This document shows, one piece after another, positions 1 through 9,204 of a DNA stretch of 64,000 nucleotides. Below the pieces are notes generated by a model that was not told where the DNA came from, ran no database searches, and saw only the letters and a list, made by a program, of their open reading frames with translations. The translations under genes were made by a program, and so were the position numbers. How positions within the stretch are numbered: the stretch's first letter is position 1; each line of letters opens with the position of its first letter. The DNA is taken from NCBI GenBank assembly GCA_013032095.1, contig WQBJ01000010.1:79070-143069 (forward strand), written 5' to 3'. Source of the DNA: Ruegeria atlantica. GTDB taxonomy: Bacteria; Pseudomonadota; Alphaproteobacteria; Rhodobacterales; Rhodobacteraceae.

Positions 1-319
1 CAACCTTCGTGCAAAACGGTTTCGAAACCTTCGAACTGTGGTGGACCCATCAGCGCAGATTGGGTCTTGCTGTTACCCGCGTTCTTATGTGCATCGCGAA
101 ATTGCTCGGATTTCGTCCAGGCCTCAAAGTCTTCGTATCGGTCCCAGATCACATGCTGGAATACAAGCGGTACCCGTCGCCTTCGGGGCCTTTGAGCAAG
201 CGAAACTCTTTAAAGCCAGGCATGTCATTTAGGCGGCTCTGACGTTCTTTCCAGACGTTTTCGAATTCGGTTTCACTTCCAAGGCGGACTTTGAAACGGT
301 TCATTGCGATAAAGCTCAT
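1..319 (-). pseudogene. Frameshifted antibiotic biosynthesis monooxygenase / heme oxygenase-like (ABM) protein, cut by window edge
   Basis: Small dimeric alpha/beta ABM-fold protein of the HmoA/IsdG type, which oxidise heme or aromatic substrates. The start at 319 follows a GAGGT ribosome site. The frame reads MSFIAMNRFKV with the family Asn, then hits TGA at about 149-151 after 57 codons. Shifting one base near 150-157 restores the family sequence: HVIWDRYEDFEAWT, then SEQFRDAHKNAG with the expected Trp and His. It continues to the window edge. The simplest reading is a one-base deletion in the Ser-His stretch, or a sequencing error. Family membership is fairly sure; the true substrate is unknown. 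Confidence 0.7.
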
Positions 320-407
320 GGCATACCTCATTCGTTCATTTTGAGGGCTGGCTGAACAAACAGGGTGTCGGCTTGCCGATTGCATAGAGTGTATTCCGCG
401 TCCGGCG

Positions 408-785
408 TCAATCCGGTGTCGCGGTGTGCTGTTGCAGGATATTCAACGGCACCACATCCAGCGCCCGCTGATGGGTTGCTTCTAGATGCACTTTGGGGGC
501 GCAGCCCTCGTCATGAGCTTGCAGGAACCGCCCGGCGCACAAGCACCAGCTGTCACCGGGTTTCAAACCGGGAAAGTTGAAATCGGGGCGCGGGGTGCTC
601 AGGTCGTTACCGACATATTTCGAAAAGGCCAAAAATTCGGCTGTCATCACGGCGCATACCGTATGGCTGCCCTGATCCTCGTGGCAGGTATTGCAGGCCC
701 CATCGCGGAAGAACCCGGTTAGCGGATCGCGGGAACAAGGGGCAAGCACGCCCCCCAAAACATTGATACTGTCTTGTTTTTGCAT
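408..785 (-). CDS. DUF2237 family protein
   Basis: This 125-residue protein is cysteine- and histidine-rich, with the DUF2237 pattern: MQKQDSINVLGGVLAPCS at the N-terminus, a CNTCHEDQGSHTVCA segment, a SWCLCAGRF segment and a histidine-containing C-terminus. The function of the family is unknown; the clustered Cys and His residues could bind metal, which is inference. The start at 785 has an AAGGTGG ribosome site a few bases upstream. It lies 9 bp downstream of the serine hydrolase gene on the same strand, so the two are probably cotranscribed. Confidence 0.85.
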   Translation of the reverse strand: MQKQDSINVLGGVLAPCSRDPLTGFFRDGACNTCHEDQGSHTVCAVMTAEFLAFSKYVGNDLSTPRPDFNFPGLKPGDSWCLCAGRFLQAHDEGCAPKVHLEATHQRALDVVPLNILQQHTATPD

Positions 786-794
786 AGAACCACC

Positions 795-1958
795 TTACAG
801 GCTTTGGGCGATCTTGCGGAACATTTCTATGTTTTCTTCGTTGATGCCCGGGTCACGGAACTGGCGGTCTGCCCCGGTCGTCACGATCAGCACACCGCGC
901 GGTTGGTCGAAATAAATGTATTGGCCATAGACGCCACGGGCCAAAAATTCGCCTTCATGCGCGCCAAGGGGAATCCACCACTGATAGCCATACCCAATCT
1001 TGCCGGCTGCTGTTGGGGCACTGGGGAGGACGGATTCGGCAATCCATTCCGACGGTACGAGTTGCTGGCCGTCATATTCCCCGTTTTGCAAGATCATCTG
1101 ACCGAAGCGCGCAAAATCACGAGTGGTGAAGTTCAGACCACCCAGCACAAAGGCAACTCCGGCACCGTCGGTGACATAGTATCCGTCATATTCCAGCCCC
1201 AGTGGTTGAATGATCTTTTCGGTTAGCAACTTGGTCACGCTGCGCCCAGTCGCGCCACGGATCACCATACCGATGACATGGGTGTCGATCGATACATATT
1301 GCCATGTCTCGCCTGGAGTGGCGAAGGTGTCCTGAAGCGAGGCCGCGAAGTCATCCAACTCTCCGCCCAATGCCACCACGCGACCCATCCGGTTGATGTC
1401 CGAGTTGGGATCGAAATAATCCTCGTTGAAGGTGACGCCGCTGGCCATGTTAAGCACGTTACGGATCGATGCGCCGTCATAAGCGGTTCCTGCCAGACTC
1501 GGTGCGTATTTCACCACCGGATCATCCAGCGTCTCGATTGCGCCCTCGGCCAACAGGATACCGAACAGTGCCGATAGGTAACTCTTGGCAACCGACCAAG
1601 ATATCCGCCGATCTTCGGGCGAAGTGCCCAGATAATATTCCTCAAAACGGATTTGCCCGTCTTGCATGACCAGCAGAGAGGTGACCGAGCGGTCCTCGAT
1701 CCAGTTATCGGTGCCCTCGGGCAGATCAAAACCGGGGCCGTACGAGAGCTCCGAGGTCGGGCCATTGCCGCGTGGCAAGTCGATCGTCAGGAAAGCTTCA
1801 TCCATGTTGGAAAAGTTGTGAACGATCTTTTCCTCGGAAAACAAAGAGTTCACGGCGACCAGGCGCTGAAGCTCTTCGCGTTTCCAGAACCCCACAACGA
1901 CTGCTGCCAGCACCAGCATAAGCAGGATGCGCAGCACCCACCTCAACACAGCTCTCAT
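795..1958 (-). CDS. Serine hydrolase of the beta-lactamase / 6-aminohexanoate-dimer hydrolase family
   Basis: 387 residues. An N-terminal hydrophobic segment (about residues 7-24) suggests a membrane anchor or signal, placing the enzyme in the periplasm. The catalytic serine-lysine pair is visible as SVAK at 122-125 (SxxK) and the second motif as YVS at 221-223 (YxS/N). These are the hallmarks of class C beta-lactamase-like hydrolases, which cleave small amides, esters or peptides. The substrate cannot be told. GGGAGG precedes the ATG at 1958. DUF2237 follows 9 bp downstream and pth ends 81 bp upstream, so an operon with DUF2237 is likely. Confidence 0.85.
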   Translation of the reverse strand: MRAVLRWVLRILLMLVLAAVVVGFWKREELQRLVAVNSLFSEEKIVHNFSNMDEAFLTIDLPRGNGPTSELSYGPGFDLPEGTDNWIEDRSVTSLLVMQDGQIRFEEYYLGTSPEDRRISWSVAKSYLSALFGILLAEGAIETLDDPVVKYAPSLAGTAYDGASIRNVLNMASGVTFNEDYFDPNSDINRMGRVVALGGELDDFAASLQDTFATPGETWQYVSIDTHVIGMVIRGATGRSVTKLLTEKIIQPLGLEYDGYYVTDGAGVAFVLGGLNFTTRDFARFGQMILQNGEYDGQQLVPSEWIAESVLPSAPTAAGKIGYGYQWWIPLGAHEGEFLARGVYGQYIYFDQPRGVLIVTTGADRQFRDPGINEENIEMFRKIAQSL

Positions 1959-2039
1959 AGTTTGCCTCCCTTTCCCTGCCGCATTGGAGCGCGTGCAATG
2001 CTATTCTGCAATTGGGACGTTACGGCAAAGTGACCAGCG

Positions 2040-2726
2040 CTATTTGAACTTGTCCAGCAGCTTTTGCATGGCCGTTCGATCGTCGACTTCCGGCGCAGGC
2101 TCAGGCCCAGACTTGGTTGCAGGTTTTGACGCCTCAGCCGGTGATTTTGATGACCGAGGAGGGGCAGTGCGCAGCGCGACCGCATTCATGAACTTTCCGC
2201 CGTCTCCGTCTGCCAGATAACCTGCCCCGTCCGACACGCCGCGCAGCACGTCATCCAGCCAATCCGCATCGGCTTTGGCAAAGTCGCCGAGAACGTAGGG
2301 CGAGACCATTTCTTTCCGACCCGGATGGCCGATCCCCAACCGTACCCGATCATAGGCCGGGCTGATATGTTCGTGGATCGAGCGCAACCCATTGTGCCCG
2401 GCATGCCCGCCACCCGCTTTGACCCGAACCTTGCCGGGGGCGAGATCCAGTTCATCATGAAAGATGGTCACGTCGGTCGAATCCAGCTTATAGAACCGCA
2501 TTGCCTCGCCCACGGACTGGCCGGAACGGTTCATGAAGGTTTGCGGCTTGATCAGCAGTACTTTTTCGTTACCCAAACGCCCTTCGGCGATCTCGGCCTG
2601 GAACTTGGATTTCCACGGGCCAAAACCGTGATCCTCGGCAATCTGGTCCACGGCCATGAAGCCGATATTGTGCCGGTTGCGGGCGTATTTTGATCCCGGG
2701 TTTCCCAATCCGACAAACAATTTCAT
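2040..2726 (-). CDS. pth: Peptidyl-tRNA hydrolase
   Basis: Cytosolic enzyme that releases tRNA from peptidyl-tRNA dropped by ribosomes. 228 residues. The family signatures are clear: GLGNPG at 6-11, catalytic His19 in RNRHNIGF, PQTFMNRSG at 61-69, the active-site Asp in FHDELDL near 91, and GHNGLRS. The last ~30 residues are a Pro/Ala/Glu-rich linker ending in MQKLLDKFK, longer than in E. coli Pth but common in this group. I chose the ATG at 2726 because the protein core begins there. The gene follows rplY, a classic pairing, but a terminator separates them. Confidence 0.97.
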   Translation of the reverse strand: MKLFVGLGNPGSKYARNRHNIGFMAVDQIAEDHGFGPWKSKFQAEIAEGRLGNEKVLLIKPQTFMNRSGQSVGEAMRFYKLDSTDVTIFHDELDLAPGKVRVKAGGGHAGHNGLRSIHEHISPAYDRVRLGIGHPGRKEMVSPYVLGDFAKADADWLDDVLRGVSDGAGYLADGDGGKFMNAVALRTAPPRSSKSPAEASKPATKSGPEPAPEVDDRTAMQKLLDKFK

Positions 2727-2795
2727 AGTCTCGTCCTTGTTCAGCGCAGATGGTTGATGGCACGGAATGCAATCGCTTTTCCAGCCCGTAGTGCC

Positions 2796-2828
2796 AAAAG
2801 AAAACGGGGCCCGATTTGAGCCCCGTTT
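2796..2828 (-). terminator. Rho-independent terminator downstream of rplY
   Basis: On the minus strand a nine-base stem (AAACGGGGC / GCCCCGTTT) closes a loop of about nine bases and runs into a T-rich tract (TTTTCTTTT). It lies 27 bp after the rplY stop and 70 bp before pth, so much rplY transcription should end here, with pth depending on read-through or its own promoter. Confidence 0.85.
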
Positions 2829-2854
2829 CAAAATCCGGATTGTTGGGTCCGGAT

Positions 2855-3511
2855 TTATTCTTCTGCTTCTTCCTGACCGACGACTTCAACTTCGTCTGCA
2901 GCCACTTCTTCGCCTTCTTCTTCATCGTCGCTGGTCGACAGACCGGTCGGCGCCGAGACGTTCGCGATGACAAAGTCACGGTCGATGGTCGGCTTGGTGC
3001 CTGCGGGCAGTTCAACCGATGAAATGGTGACAACGTCGTTGATGTTCATTCCGGTCACGTCAACGGTGATCTTTTCAGGAATGTCACCGGCGGTGCACAT
3101 CAGTTCGACTTCCGGACGAACAACGGTCAGAACGCCGCCCTTTTTGATGCCGGGCGCTTCGTCTTCGTTGATGAACTCAACCGGGATGAACAGCGCGATT
3201 TTGGTGGTCCGACGCAGGCGCATCAGGTCCAGGTGGGTCGGCAGGTCTTTGACAACGTCACGCTGAACGTCGCGGCAGATGACGCGGACGTCTTCGTGGC
3301 CTTCAACCTTCAGGTTCCACAGGGTCGACTTGAACCGGCCTGCTTTCAGGCGCTTGAACAGGACGTTGAACGGGATCTGAATCGGCAGCGGTTCTTTGTC
3401 ACCACCAAAAACAATGCCCGGAACCATGCCATCGCGGCGTGCTTGACGAGCGGCGCCCTTGCCTGTCCCCGTCCGTTCCAGAGCTACGAGATCAGGAATC
3501 TCACCAGCCAT
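2855..3511 (-). CDS. rplY: 50S ribosomal protein L25, long (CTC/TL5) form
   Basis: 218 residues. The N-terminal half is the L25 5S-rRNA binding domain ([20 protein letters not shown], about residues 12-31) and the C-terminal half is the TL5/CTC beta domain, ending in a very acidic tail of Glu, Asp and Val. This two-domain length is normal outside enterobacteria. The ATG at 3511 is preceded by GGAGA at correct spacing; an upstream in-frame ATG lacks such a site. It acts in the large ribosomal subunit. A terminator follows directly and pth lies further downstream. Confidence 0.96.
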   Translation of the reverse strand: MAGEIPDLVALERTGTGKGAARQARRDGMVPGIVFGGDKEPLPIQIPFNVLFKRLKAGRFKSTLWNLKVEGHEDVRVICRDVQRDVVKDLPTHLDLMRLRRTTKIALFIPVEFINEDEAPGIKKGGVLTVVRPEVELMCTAGDIPEKITVDVTGMNINDVVTISSVELPAGTKPTIDRDFVIANVSAPTGLSTSDDEEEGEEVAADEVEVVGQEEAEE

Positions 3512-3633
3512 GATATATTCTCCAATGTTAGGGCGGGCATCCTCCAAGGCTGTATGCCCGCGTGAAGCCGCGTCCTTAGCTTGATTCATTGGATTTGGAA
3601 AGGGCTTTTTGAGCTTTTGTATTACGGCTTAAG

Positions 3634-4800
3634 TCAGTCCAGCCAACGACCACCGAAACCTTGAGGGATCAGCAGGTTATGCCGTCCCAGATCACCAACG
3701 TTGCGTTCGCCGCACAATGCCATAGTCGTGTCCAGCTCTTTATGGATAACATCCAGTGCGGTGGTGACGCCCTTCTGACCCATTGCACCCAGTCCATAGA
3801 CAAAGGCGCGGCCTATATAGGTGCCTTTGGCGCCCAGAGCCACGGCCTTGAGAACGTCCTGTCCAGACCGGATGCCACTGTCCAGATGGACCTCGATGTC
3901 ACCTCCGACCGCGTCCATGATTTGCGGTAGCATGTGAATGGAACTCAGCGCACCGTCCAGTTGGCGGCCGCCGTGGTTTGAAACGATGATGGCGTCGGCA
4001 CCAAGCTTGGCGGCCATCTTTGCGTCTTCAGCGTCCAAAATACCCTTGAGGATGACTTTGCCGCCCCATTCTTCCATCAGCTTTTCTACCTTACCCCAGT
4101 TGAGGCTGGGGTCGAACTGCTCGGCGGTCCAGGCGCCGAGGGAAGAGGCATCTGAGATACCTTCGACATGACCGACAATATTTCCGAATTCACGGCGTTT
4201 CGCGCTTAACATCTCAATGCCCCAAGACCACTTGGTCATCAGGTTCGCGATAGTTTTTGCTGTCAATTTCGGAGGTGCGGACAAACCGTTTTTTAAATCT
4301 TTGTGCCGTTGGCCCAAGATTTGTAGATCCAGCGTGATCACTAGCGCCGAGCATTTCGCATCTTTCGCGCGTTGGATCAGGCGGCTGACGTAGTCCTGAT
4401 CCTTCATAGTGTAGAGTTGGAACCAGAAGGGTTTGGTTGTGTGCTCGGCCACATCCTCGATCGAATTGATCGACATGGTGGATAAGGTAAAGGGCACGCC
4501 GAATTCTTCTGCAGCTTTGGCGGTTTTCATCTCGCCGTCTGCGTGCTGCATACCCGTCAGACCGACCGGAGCCAGCGCGACCGGCATCGCAACATCTTCA
4601 CCGATCATTTTTGAAGAGGTTGAACGCCCGGCCATGTCCACGGCTACCCGTTGCCGAAGGCGAATATCTGAGAAATCCGAGCTGTTATCGCGAAAGGTTT
4701 GCTCGGTCCAGCTACCGCTTTCGGCATAGTCGTAAAACATCCGAGGAACGCGGCGCTCATAGATGCGCCGCAGGTCTTCAATCGTGGTGATTACGGGCAT
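3634..4800 (-). CDS. lldD: FMN-dependent alpha-hydroxy-acid oxidase / L-lactate dehydrogenase
   Basis: 388 residues, a complete FMN-dependent 2-hydroxyacid oxidase TIM barrel. SNHGGRQLDG at about 274-283 carries the catalytic His276 and substrate Arg. LDSGIRSGQD and GAKGTYIGRAF form the FMN phosphate site, and the N-terminus has the family FYDYAESGSWTE segment. Members oxidise L-lactate or other L-2-hydroxyacids and pass electrons to quinone or O2. L-lactate is the commonest substrate in this clade but is not proven by sequence. It stands alone between rplY and trpA. Confidence 0.85.
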   Translation of the reverse strand: MPVITTIEDLRRIYERRVPRMFYDYAESGSWTEQTFRDNSSDFSDIRLRQRVAVDMAGRSTSSKMIGEDVAMPVALAPVGLTGMQHADGEMKTAKAAEEFGVPFTLSTMSINSIEDVAEHTTKPFWFQLYTMKDQDYVSRLIQRAKDAKCSALVITLDLQILGQRHKDLKNGLSAPPKLTAKTIANLMTKWSWGIEMLSAKRREFGNIVGHVEGISDASSLGAWTAEQFDPSLNWGKVEKLMEEWGGKVILKGILDAEDAKMAAKLGADAIIVSNHGGRQLDGALSSIHMLPQIMDAVGGDIEVHLDSGIRSGQDVLKAVALGAKGTYIGRAFVYGLGAMGQKGVTTALDVIHKELDTTMALCGERNVGDLGRHNLLIPQGFGGRWLD

Positions 4801-4875
4801 GGGCCAAGGCCTTTAGTTGAGTGGTTAAGTATTTCTAATGGGGCGCCCCGTGTCTTGCAATTGGGTGTGTGCATG

Positions 4876-4912
4876 AAAAAACCGCAGCAGGCCGGGTGCG
4901 TGCTGCGATTTT
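4876..4912 (-). terminator. Rho-independent terminator downstream of trpA
   Basis: The inverted repeat CGCAGCA / TGCTGCG is flanked by A-run and T-run on opposite sides (AAAAAACCGCAGCA ... TGCTGCGATTTT). Read on the minus strand it lies just after the trpA stop and ends in GTTTTTT, so it terminates trpA before lldD. The symmetric flanks would allow weak action in the other direction. Confidence 0.85.
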
Positions 4913-4937
4913 ACTGATTAGAGTTTCTGTCGAACGG

Positions 4938-5729
4938 TCAGGCTGAATGTGCGCCATCGGACAGAGTTTTTACGAAGTCCAGAACCTCAGTCACTGGCTT
5001 GCCTGCAGCGATCTGGCTGACGATGGCCGACCCAACGACCGCGCCATCGGCCACGCTGGCGATGGCCTTGGATTTCTCGGGCGTGTTGATGCCAAAGCCC
5101 ACGATCACGGGCAGATCTGTCGCGGATTTGATCCGGGCCACTTCGGGGCCGACATTCGTGGCCTGCGCTTCGGCTGCGCCGGTAATGCCTGTGATCGAGA
5201 CATAGTACACAAAGCCCGAGGTGTTCTGCAGAACGCGGGGCAGGCGCTTGTCATCGGTGGTCGGTGTGGCTAGGCGGATAAAGTTCAGACCCGCCGCCTG
5301 CGCGGGCAGGCACAGTTCTTCGTCTTCTTCCGGCGGTAGGTCAACCACGATCAGACCATCGATCCCAACGGCTTTGGCGTCAGCCAAGAAGTTCTCCACA
5401 CCGCGGCTATAGATCGGGTTGTAGTATCCCATCAGCACAATCGGGGTTTTGTCGTCGGTTTCGCGGAATGCGCGGGCAAGGTCCAGAGTCCGCTGCAGTG
5501 TCATGCCGCCATCCAGTGCACGCTGACCGGCGGCCTGGATAGTCGGGCCATCCGCCATAGGGTCCGTAAAAGGCAGGCCCAGTTCGATCACGTCGACGCC
5601 CGCGTCCGGCAGGCCTTTTACGATCTCAAGCGAGGTGTCGAAATCAGGGTCACCTGCCATGATATATGCGACAAAGGCTTTTTTCCCCTCGGCCTTCAGA
5701 GCGGCGAACTTGGCATCAATACGGGTCAT
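4938..5729 (-). CDS. trpA: Tryptophan synthase alpha subunit
   Basis: Cleaves indole-3-glycerol phosphate to indole and glyceraldehyde-3-phosphate and passes indole to TrpB. 263 residues, normal length. The catalytic pair is present: Glu49 in VIELGLPF and Asp60 in TDPMADGPT. The phosphate-binding glycines appear in VGFGINTPE. The ATG at 5729 has AGGA seven bases upstream; an in-frame ATG five codons earlier lacks one. trpB is not next to it in this window, so TrpB must come from elsewhere in the genome. Confidence 0.97.
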   Translation of the reverse strand: MTRIDAKFAALKAEGKKAFVAYIMAGDPDFDTSLEIVKGLPDAGVDVIELGLPFTDPMADGPTIQAAGQRALDGGMTLQRTLDLARAFRETDDKTPIVLMGYYNPIYSRGVENFLADAKAVGIDGLIVVDLPPEEDEELCLPAQAAGLNFIRLATPTTDDKRLPRVLQNTSGFVYYVSITGITGAAEAQATNVGPEVARIKSATDLPVIVGFGINTPEKSKAIASVADGAVVGSAIVSQIAAGKPVTEVLDFVKTLSDGAHSA

Positions 5730-5807
5730 CTGCAGTCCTTGCATTCACAGTTGAACCTGATGTGCAGAAACTTTGCCCGGAAATCAATCCCGACGGGTCA
5801 GATTGCC

Positions 5808-6293
5808 TCAGAACGCGAAGTGATACCGCAGTAGGGCTGAGTTGACACCTGGGTTATCGTCATTCGTGCTGGCGTTGGATTTGTGCGTTATCGCTACAGA
5901 GATTTTGTTGCCGCTGTTCAGTGTGTAGCCAACGCCCAGCAGGCTCCGGATTTGGAATTCGCCGCCAAGATCGTTCAGATCGTCTCCCTCGGCAAAATAT
6001 CCGGGCATTACACTGCCTTCGAGGAACCAACGATCAGCAAAGGTGTAAAACCCGATCAGGCCGATGCCGATATGTACGTTACTTGCTGTGTCCACGGACA
6101 GAGCGCTGCCCCAAGTTGCGGAAAAGCGTGTAGCTTCGTGAAACGGGCTATGTTGATATTCAAGTGAAAACACAGCTTCATCATCGGCCGAGCTGTCGGA
6201 AAAATCGGAATATCCTGCGCCAAAGACAATGGACTGAGCCTGAGCTGTTTGGGCTGCAAGGAGCAGCGCAACGGCTGCAGCTAAGTTCTTCAT
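5808..6293 (-). CDS. PagL-like acyloxyacyl hydrolase / lipid A 3-O-deacylase family outer membrane protein
   Basis: 161 residues with a clean signal peptide (cleavage likely after TAQAQ at about 20), then an eight-strand barrel pattern ending in aromatic RYHFAF. The C-terminal HKSNAST motif matches the catalytic His-x-Ser-Asn of PagL, which removes the 3-linked acyl chain of lipid A. The third catalytic residue, a Glu some ten residues later in PagL, appears here as Asn in NPGVNSALL. It could be a true deacylase with another acid, or a non-enzymatic relative. It sits upstream of trpA on the same strand, with no functional link. Confidence 0.7.
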   Translation of the reverse strand: MKNLAAAVALLLAAQTAQAQSIVFGAGYSDFSDSSADDEAVFSLEYQHSPFHEATRFSATWGSALSVDTASNVHIGIGLIGFYTFADRWFLEGSVMPGYFAEGDDLNDLGGEFQIRSLLGVGYTLNSGNKISVAITHKSNASTNDDNPGVNSALLRYHFAF

Positions 6294-6490
6294 ATCAAGT
6301 ATTCACTATTGTTTGTTCGCAACGTCTTACTTGGTGATCTTAGGATGCAGGATTCAATTCGGGCAAGTTCACGTATCGCGAACTTTTTCGTGATGTTGCA
6401 ATTTGGACTTTCTGAGCTTTCTGCCATCTGACTTGCGCATTTCACCGGACCTGCCTAGAAGACGCCGTCGTATCGCTTCAGGAGGCCAGC

Positions 6491-7588
6491 ATGGGCTTTA
6501 AAATGGGAATCGTGGGTCTGCCGAATGTGGGCAAATCGACCCTGTTCAACGCGCTGACCAAAACCGCAGCCGCGCAGGCGGCGAATTTCCCGTTTTGCAC
6601 CATCGAGCCCAATGTGGGCGATGTGGCGGTGCCTGATGACCGTCTGGACAAACTGGCGGCTATTGCAAGCTCGAAGCAGATCATTCCGACGCGGATGACT
6701 TTCGTTGATATCGCCGGTCTGGTGAAGGGCGCCTCGAAAGGTGAAGGCTTGGGCAACCAGTTTCTGGCCAATATTCGCGAGACCGACGCCATCGCTCATG
6801 TGTTGCGCTGTTTCGAAGATGGCGACGTGACGCATGTGGATGGTCGTGTTGATCCCGTTGCCGATGCTGACACGATCGAAACCGAATTGATGCTGGCCGA
6901 TCTGGAAAGCATCGAAAAGCGCCGCGCCAATCTGGTGCGCAAGCTGAAAGGCAACGACAAAGAGGCGCAACAGCAGGACCGACTGCTGGCCGAGGCGCAA
7001 GCGATGTTGGAAAACGGTAAACCTGCGCGTCTGGTTGAGGTATCCGACGAAGACGCCAAGGCGTGGAAGATGCTGCAACTGCTGACCACCAAGCCCGTGC
7101 TTTATGTCTGCAACGTGTCCGAGGAAGAAGCGGCGGACGGCAACGAATACTCGGCCAAGGTTGCCGAGATGGCCGCCGCCCAAGGCAATGCACACGTTAT
7201 CATCAGCGCCAAGATCGAAGAAGAGATCAGCCTGCTGGAAGAAGACGAAGCCCAGATGTTCCTTGAGGAAATGGGCTTGGAAGAACCCGGCCTCGATCGT
7301 CTGATCCGCGCGGGCTACGACCTGCTCAAACTGGAAACCTATTTCACCGTCGGCCCGAAAGAGGCCCGCGCCTGGACCATCCGCACCGGTACCGCCGCAC
7401 CGCAGGCCGCTGGCGTGATCCACGGTGATTTCGAAAAGGGATTCATCCGCGCCGAAACCATCGCTTATGACGACTACATCGCCGCCAATGGCGAGCAGGG
7501 CGCGAAAGAGGCCGGCAAGATGCGGGCAGAGGGTAAGGGCTACATCGTCAAGGATGGCGATGTGATGCACTTCCTGTTCAACACCTGA
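6491..7588 (+). CDS. ychF: YchF/OLA1-type redox-regulated ATPase
   Basis: 365 residues, full length. G1/P-loop [14 protein letters not shown] at about 9-22; the G4 motif that reads NKxD in GTPases is NVSE here (YVCNVSEEE), the reason this Obg-family protein prefers ATP. The TGS domain is at the C-terminus, ending in DVMHFLFNT. YchF binds ribosomes and affects oxidative stress and translation start choice. AGGAGG precedes the ATG at 6491. It is a single gene: the divergent neighbour is the PagL-like gene and the convergent neighbour is the SnoaL-like gene. Confidence 0.96.
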   Translation: MGFKMGIVGLPNVGKSTLFNALTKTAAAQAANFPFCTIEPNVGDVAVPDDRLDKLAAIASSKQIIPTRMTFVDIAGLVKGASKGEGLGNQFLANIRETDAIAHVLRCFEDGDVTHVDGRVDPVADADTIETELMLADLESIEKRRANLVRKLKGNDKEAQQQDRLLAEAQAMLENGKPARLVEVSDEDAKAWKMLQLLTTKPVLYVCNVSEEEAADGNEYSAKVAEMAAAQGNAHVIISAKIEEEISLLEEDEAQMFLEEMGLEEPGLDRLIRAGYDLLKLETYFTVGPKEARAWTIRTGTAAPQAAGVIHGDFEKGFIRAETIAYDDYIAANGEQGAKEAGKMRAEGKGYIVKDGDVMHFLFNT

Positions 7589-7599
7589 GCAATGCATAA

Positions 7600-7626
7600 G
7601 CGCCCGGATTAATTGAGACCGGGCGC
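7600..7626. terminator. Possible bidirectional stem-loop between convergent genes
   Basis: A perfect eight-base GC-rich inverted repeat (GCGCCCGG / CCGGGCGC) with an 11-base loop lies between the ychF stop and the stop of the opposing SnoaL-like gene. No T-run follows on either strand, so it may be a terminator of the U-less kind or an mRNA-stabilising hairpin. Confidence 0.45.
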
Positions 7627-7642
7627 AGCTGGGACTGTGGCG

Positions 7643-8155
7643 CTAGTTTCCCACACCAAGCTCGTGCCGTAGTGTGAAGTAGTCCCAAACGACCCAGCTT
7701 TCCGCAATCTTTCCATCGGCGATCCGGTCGATCTGAACACCGGTCCAATTGACTGGACGGCCAGAGGCGGGCTGGCCGAGGTAGGACCCTTGCTGTGTCC
7801 CAAAGAACCGCCAATGGGTGGACACGCGGTCACCATCGGCGATTTGCCCAAATATCTCGACCTTCAGATCGGGGAAGGCCTTGTGGTTTTCCGCTACAAT
7901 TCCTGCCCATGTGGCCAAATCAATGCTTCCGGTGCCGCCGGTAGCCAAAGGTGCCTGATGGTTTTGATACCCTTCGGCGAAAATTGTCTCGTCAATCGTG
8001 GACTCTGCCGCCCACATTTCAACGGCCTGCCGGGACAGGTTTTTTGCTGTGGAATTGTCAGTTTGTTGTGCCATCACACTTCCTCCTGCGGCAATGTTAA
8101 GCATAATCGCCAGTGCCCAAAGGCGCGTGACCAAGCTGATGTATTTTCTGGCCAT
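7643..8155 (-). CDS. Secreted SnoaL-like / ester cyclase family protein
   Basis: 170 residues. A hydrophobic stretch followed by GGSVMAQQ (about residues 10-31) looks like a signal peptide. The rest is a SnoaL-like alpha+beta barrel: YQNHQAP, FPDLKVEIFGQIADGDRV, HWRFFGT, GVQIDRIADGKIAESWVVWD. These motifs recur in polyketide-cyclase and ester-cyclase-like proteins of unknown substrate. It is divergent from the LysR gene with a 155-bp shared intergenic region, so it may be a target of that regulator. Fold call good, function open. Confidence 0.75.
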   Translation of the reverse strand: MARKYISLVTRLWALAIMLNIAAGGSVMAQQTDNSTAKNLSRQAVEMWAAESTIDETIFAEGYQNHQAPLATGGTGSIDLATWAGIVAENHKAFPDLKVEIFGQIADGDRVSTHWRFFGTQQGSYLGQPASGRPVNWTGVQIDRIADGKIAESWVVWDYFTLRHELGVGN

Positions 8156-8214
8156 TGACCTCCTCCGTCGTCATGCCGGCTTCGGACAAGATAACGTGCG
8201 CATTGCGATACGGG

Positions 8215-8226
8215 AAATTGCAATTT
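8215..8226. promoter_or_regulatory. Perfect 12-bp palindrome, candidate LysR-type operator
   Basis: AAATTGCAATTT is a perfect palindrome in the intergenic region between the divergent SnoaL-like gene and the LysR-type regulator gene. CGATAC and GTATATCG flank it as an imperfect outer inverted repeat. Its position suits autoregulation by the LysR protein. This is inference from symmetry only. Confidence 0.35.
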
Positions 8227-8310
8227 GCGGTATATCGGACGGCAACAAGAGCTTTCACAGGGCTGTAAACGCGTTACTCTGCGCTTCTGAAGTCAAGAAG
8301 AAACAATGGC

Positions 8311-9192
8311 ATGATTGAAATCCGCGACCTGCAACTACTCAGCGCTCTGGCGCGGCACCGTCACTTTGCCAAGGCGGCCGAAGAATGCGGGATTTCACAA
8401 CCTGCGTTCTCGATGCGCATCCGCAATCTTGAGGACCGGTTGGGTGTTTCCATCGTGCGCCGTGCGAACCGATTTCAGGGCCTGACCGAAGAGGGCGAGA
8501 TGATCGTCCAGCGGGCGCGACGTATCCTCGACGACACGAAGGCGCTGGAACAGCAGGTTCTGGCCGTTAAGGGTGAGATCACCGGGACGCTGATTTTGGG
8601 CGTGATCCCGACCGCGATTGCCTTCACCGGTCGCCTGATCAAGCGATTGCGCGATGCACATCCCCGCATCATCACGCGGATCGAAACCATGTCGGCGACG
8701 GCCATTCAGCACCGGCTGGATGAGGGCAGTCTGGATGCGGGTATCACCTATGGCGACAGTATCGGCACCGATCTGCGTCAGGTGCAGCCTCTGTATGAGG
8801 AAACCTATGTTCTGCTGGTGCCTTCACATATGACGGGTGAGACCGGTCCGATTCCGTGGGCGCGGGTGGCCGAATTTCCGCTCAGCCTGCTGGAGCCGCA
8901 GATGCAGAACCGTCGTATTCTGGATCGGATTTTCGCGGACCAAGGCCTGCACCCGGATGTCGTGGCCGAAACCAGCGGCTTCACGGCCTCGATGGTGATG
9001 GCACGTGAGGGGCTGGCGGCCACTGTTGTGCCTCGGGTCCTGGTGCGTGCGCTGGGCGATTTGAAGGGAACCAAAGTGCTGCCTCTGGTCGATCCCGTCG
9101 TCAGCAAACCGATTTGTCTGGCGACTTTGACCCGTAATCCGGAATTGCCGACGGTTGAGGCTTTGCGTGCCGTGGTGACGTCTTTACGGTGA
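8311..9192 (+). CDS. LysR family transcriptional regulator, probably of the formate dehydrogenase operon
   Basis: 293 residues. N-terminal winged helix (residues about 3-62) reads ALARHRHFAKAAEECGISQPAFSMRI in two overlapping helices, followed by a linker helix and a periplasmic-binding-like effector domain. It ends 85 bp before the formate dehydrogenase genes, same strand, and LysR regulators are commonly found beside soluble NAD-dependent formate dehydrogenases. I infer that it controls them. The inducer is not evident. No strong ribosome site is seen before the ATG. Confidence 0.85.
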   Translation: MIEIRDLQLLSALARHRHFAKAAEECGISQPAFSMRIRNLEDRLGVSIVRRANRFQGLTEEGEMIVQRARRILDDTKALEQQVLAVKGEITGTLILGVIPTAIAFTGRLIKRLRDAHPRIITRIETMSATAIQHRLDEGSLDAGITYGDSIGTDLRQVQPLYEETYVLLVPSHMTGETGPIPWARVAEFPLSLLEPQMQNRRILDRIFADQGLHPDVVAETSGFTASMVMAREGLAATVVPRVLVRALGDLKGTKVLPLVDPVVSKPICLATLTRNPELPTVEALRAVVTSLR

Positions 9193-9204
9193 TAAGCTGT
9201 CGTT

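Noticed and set aside
6455..7597. 380-codon open frame covering all of ychF on the minus strand
   Set aside because: Exact antisense of a well-conserved gene, His/Gln/Leu-rich without domain motifs.
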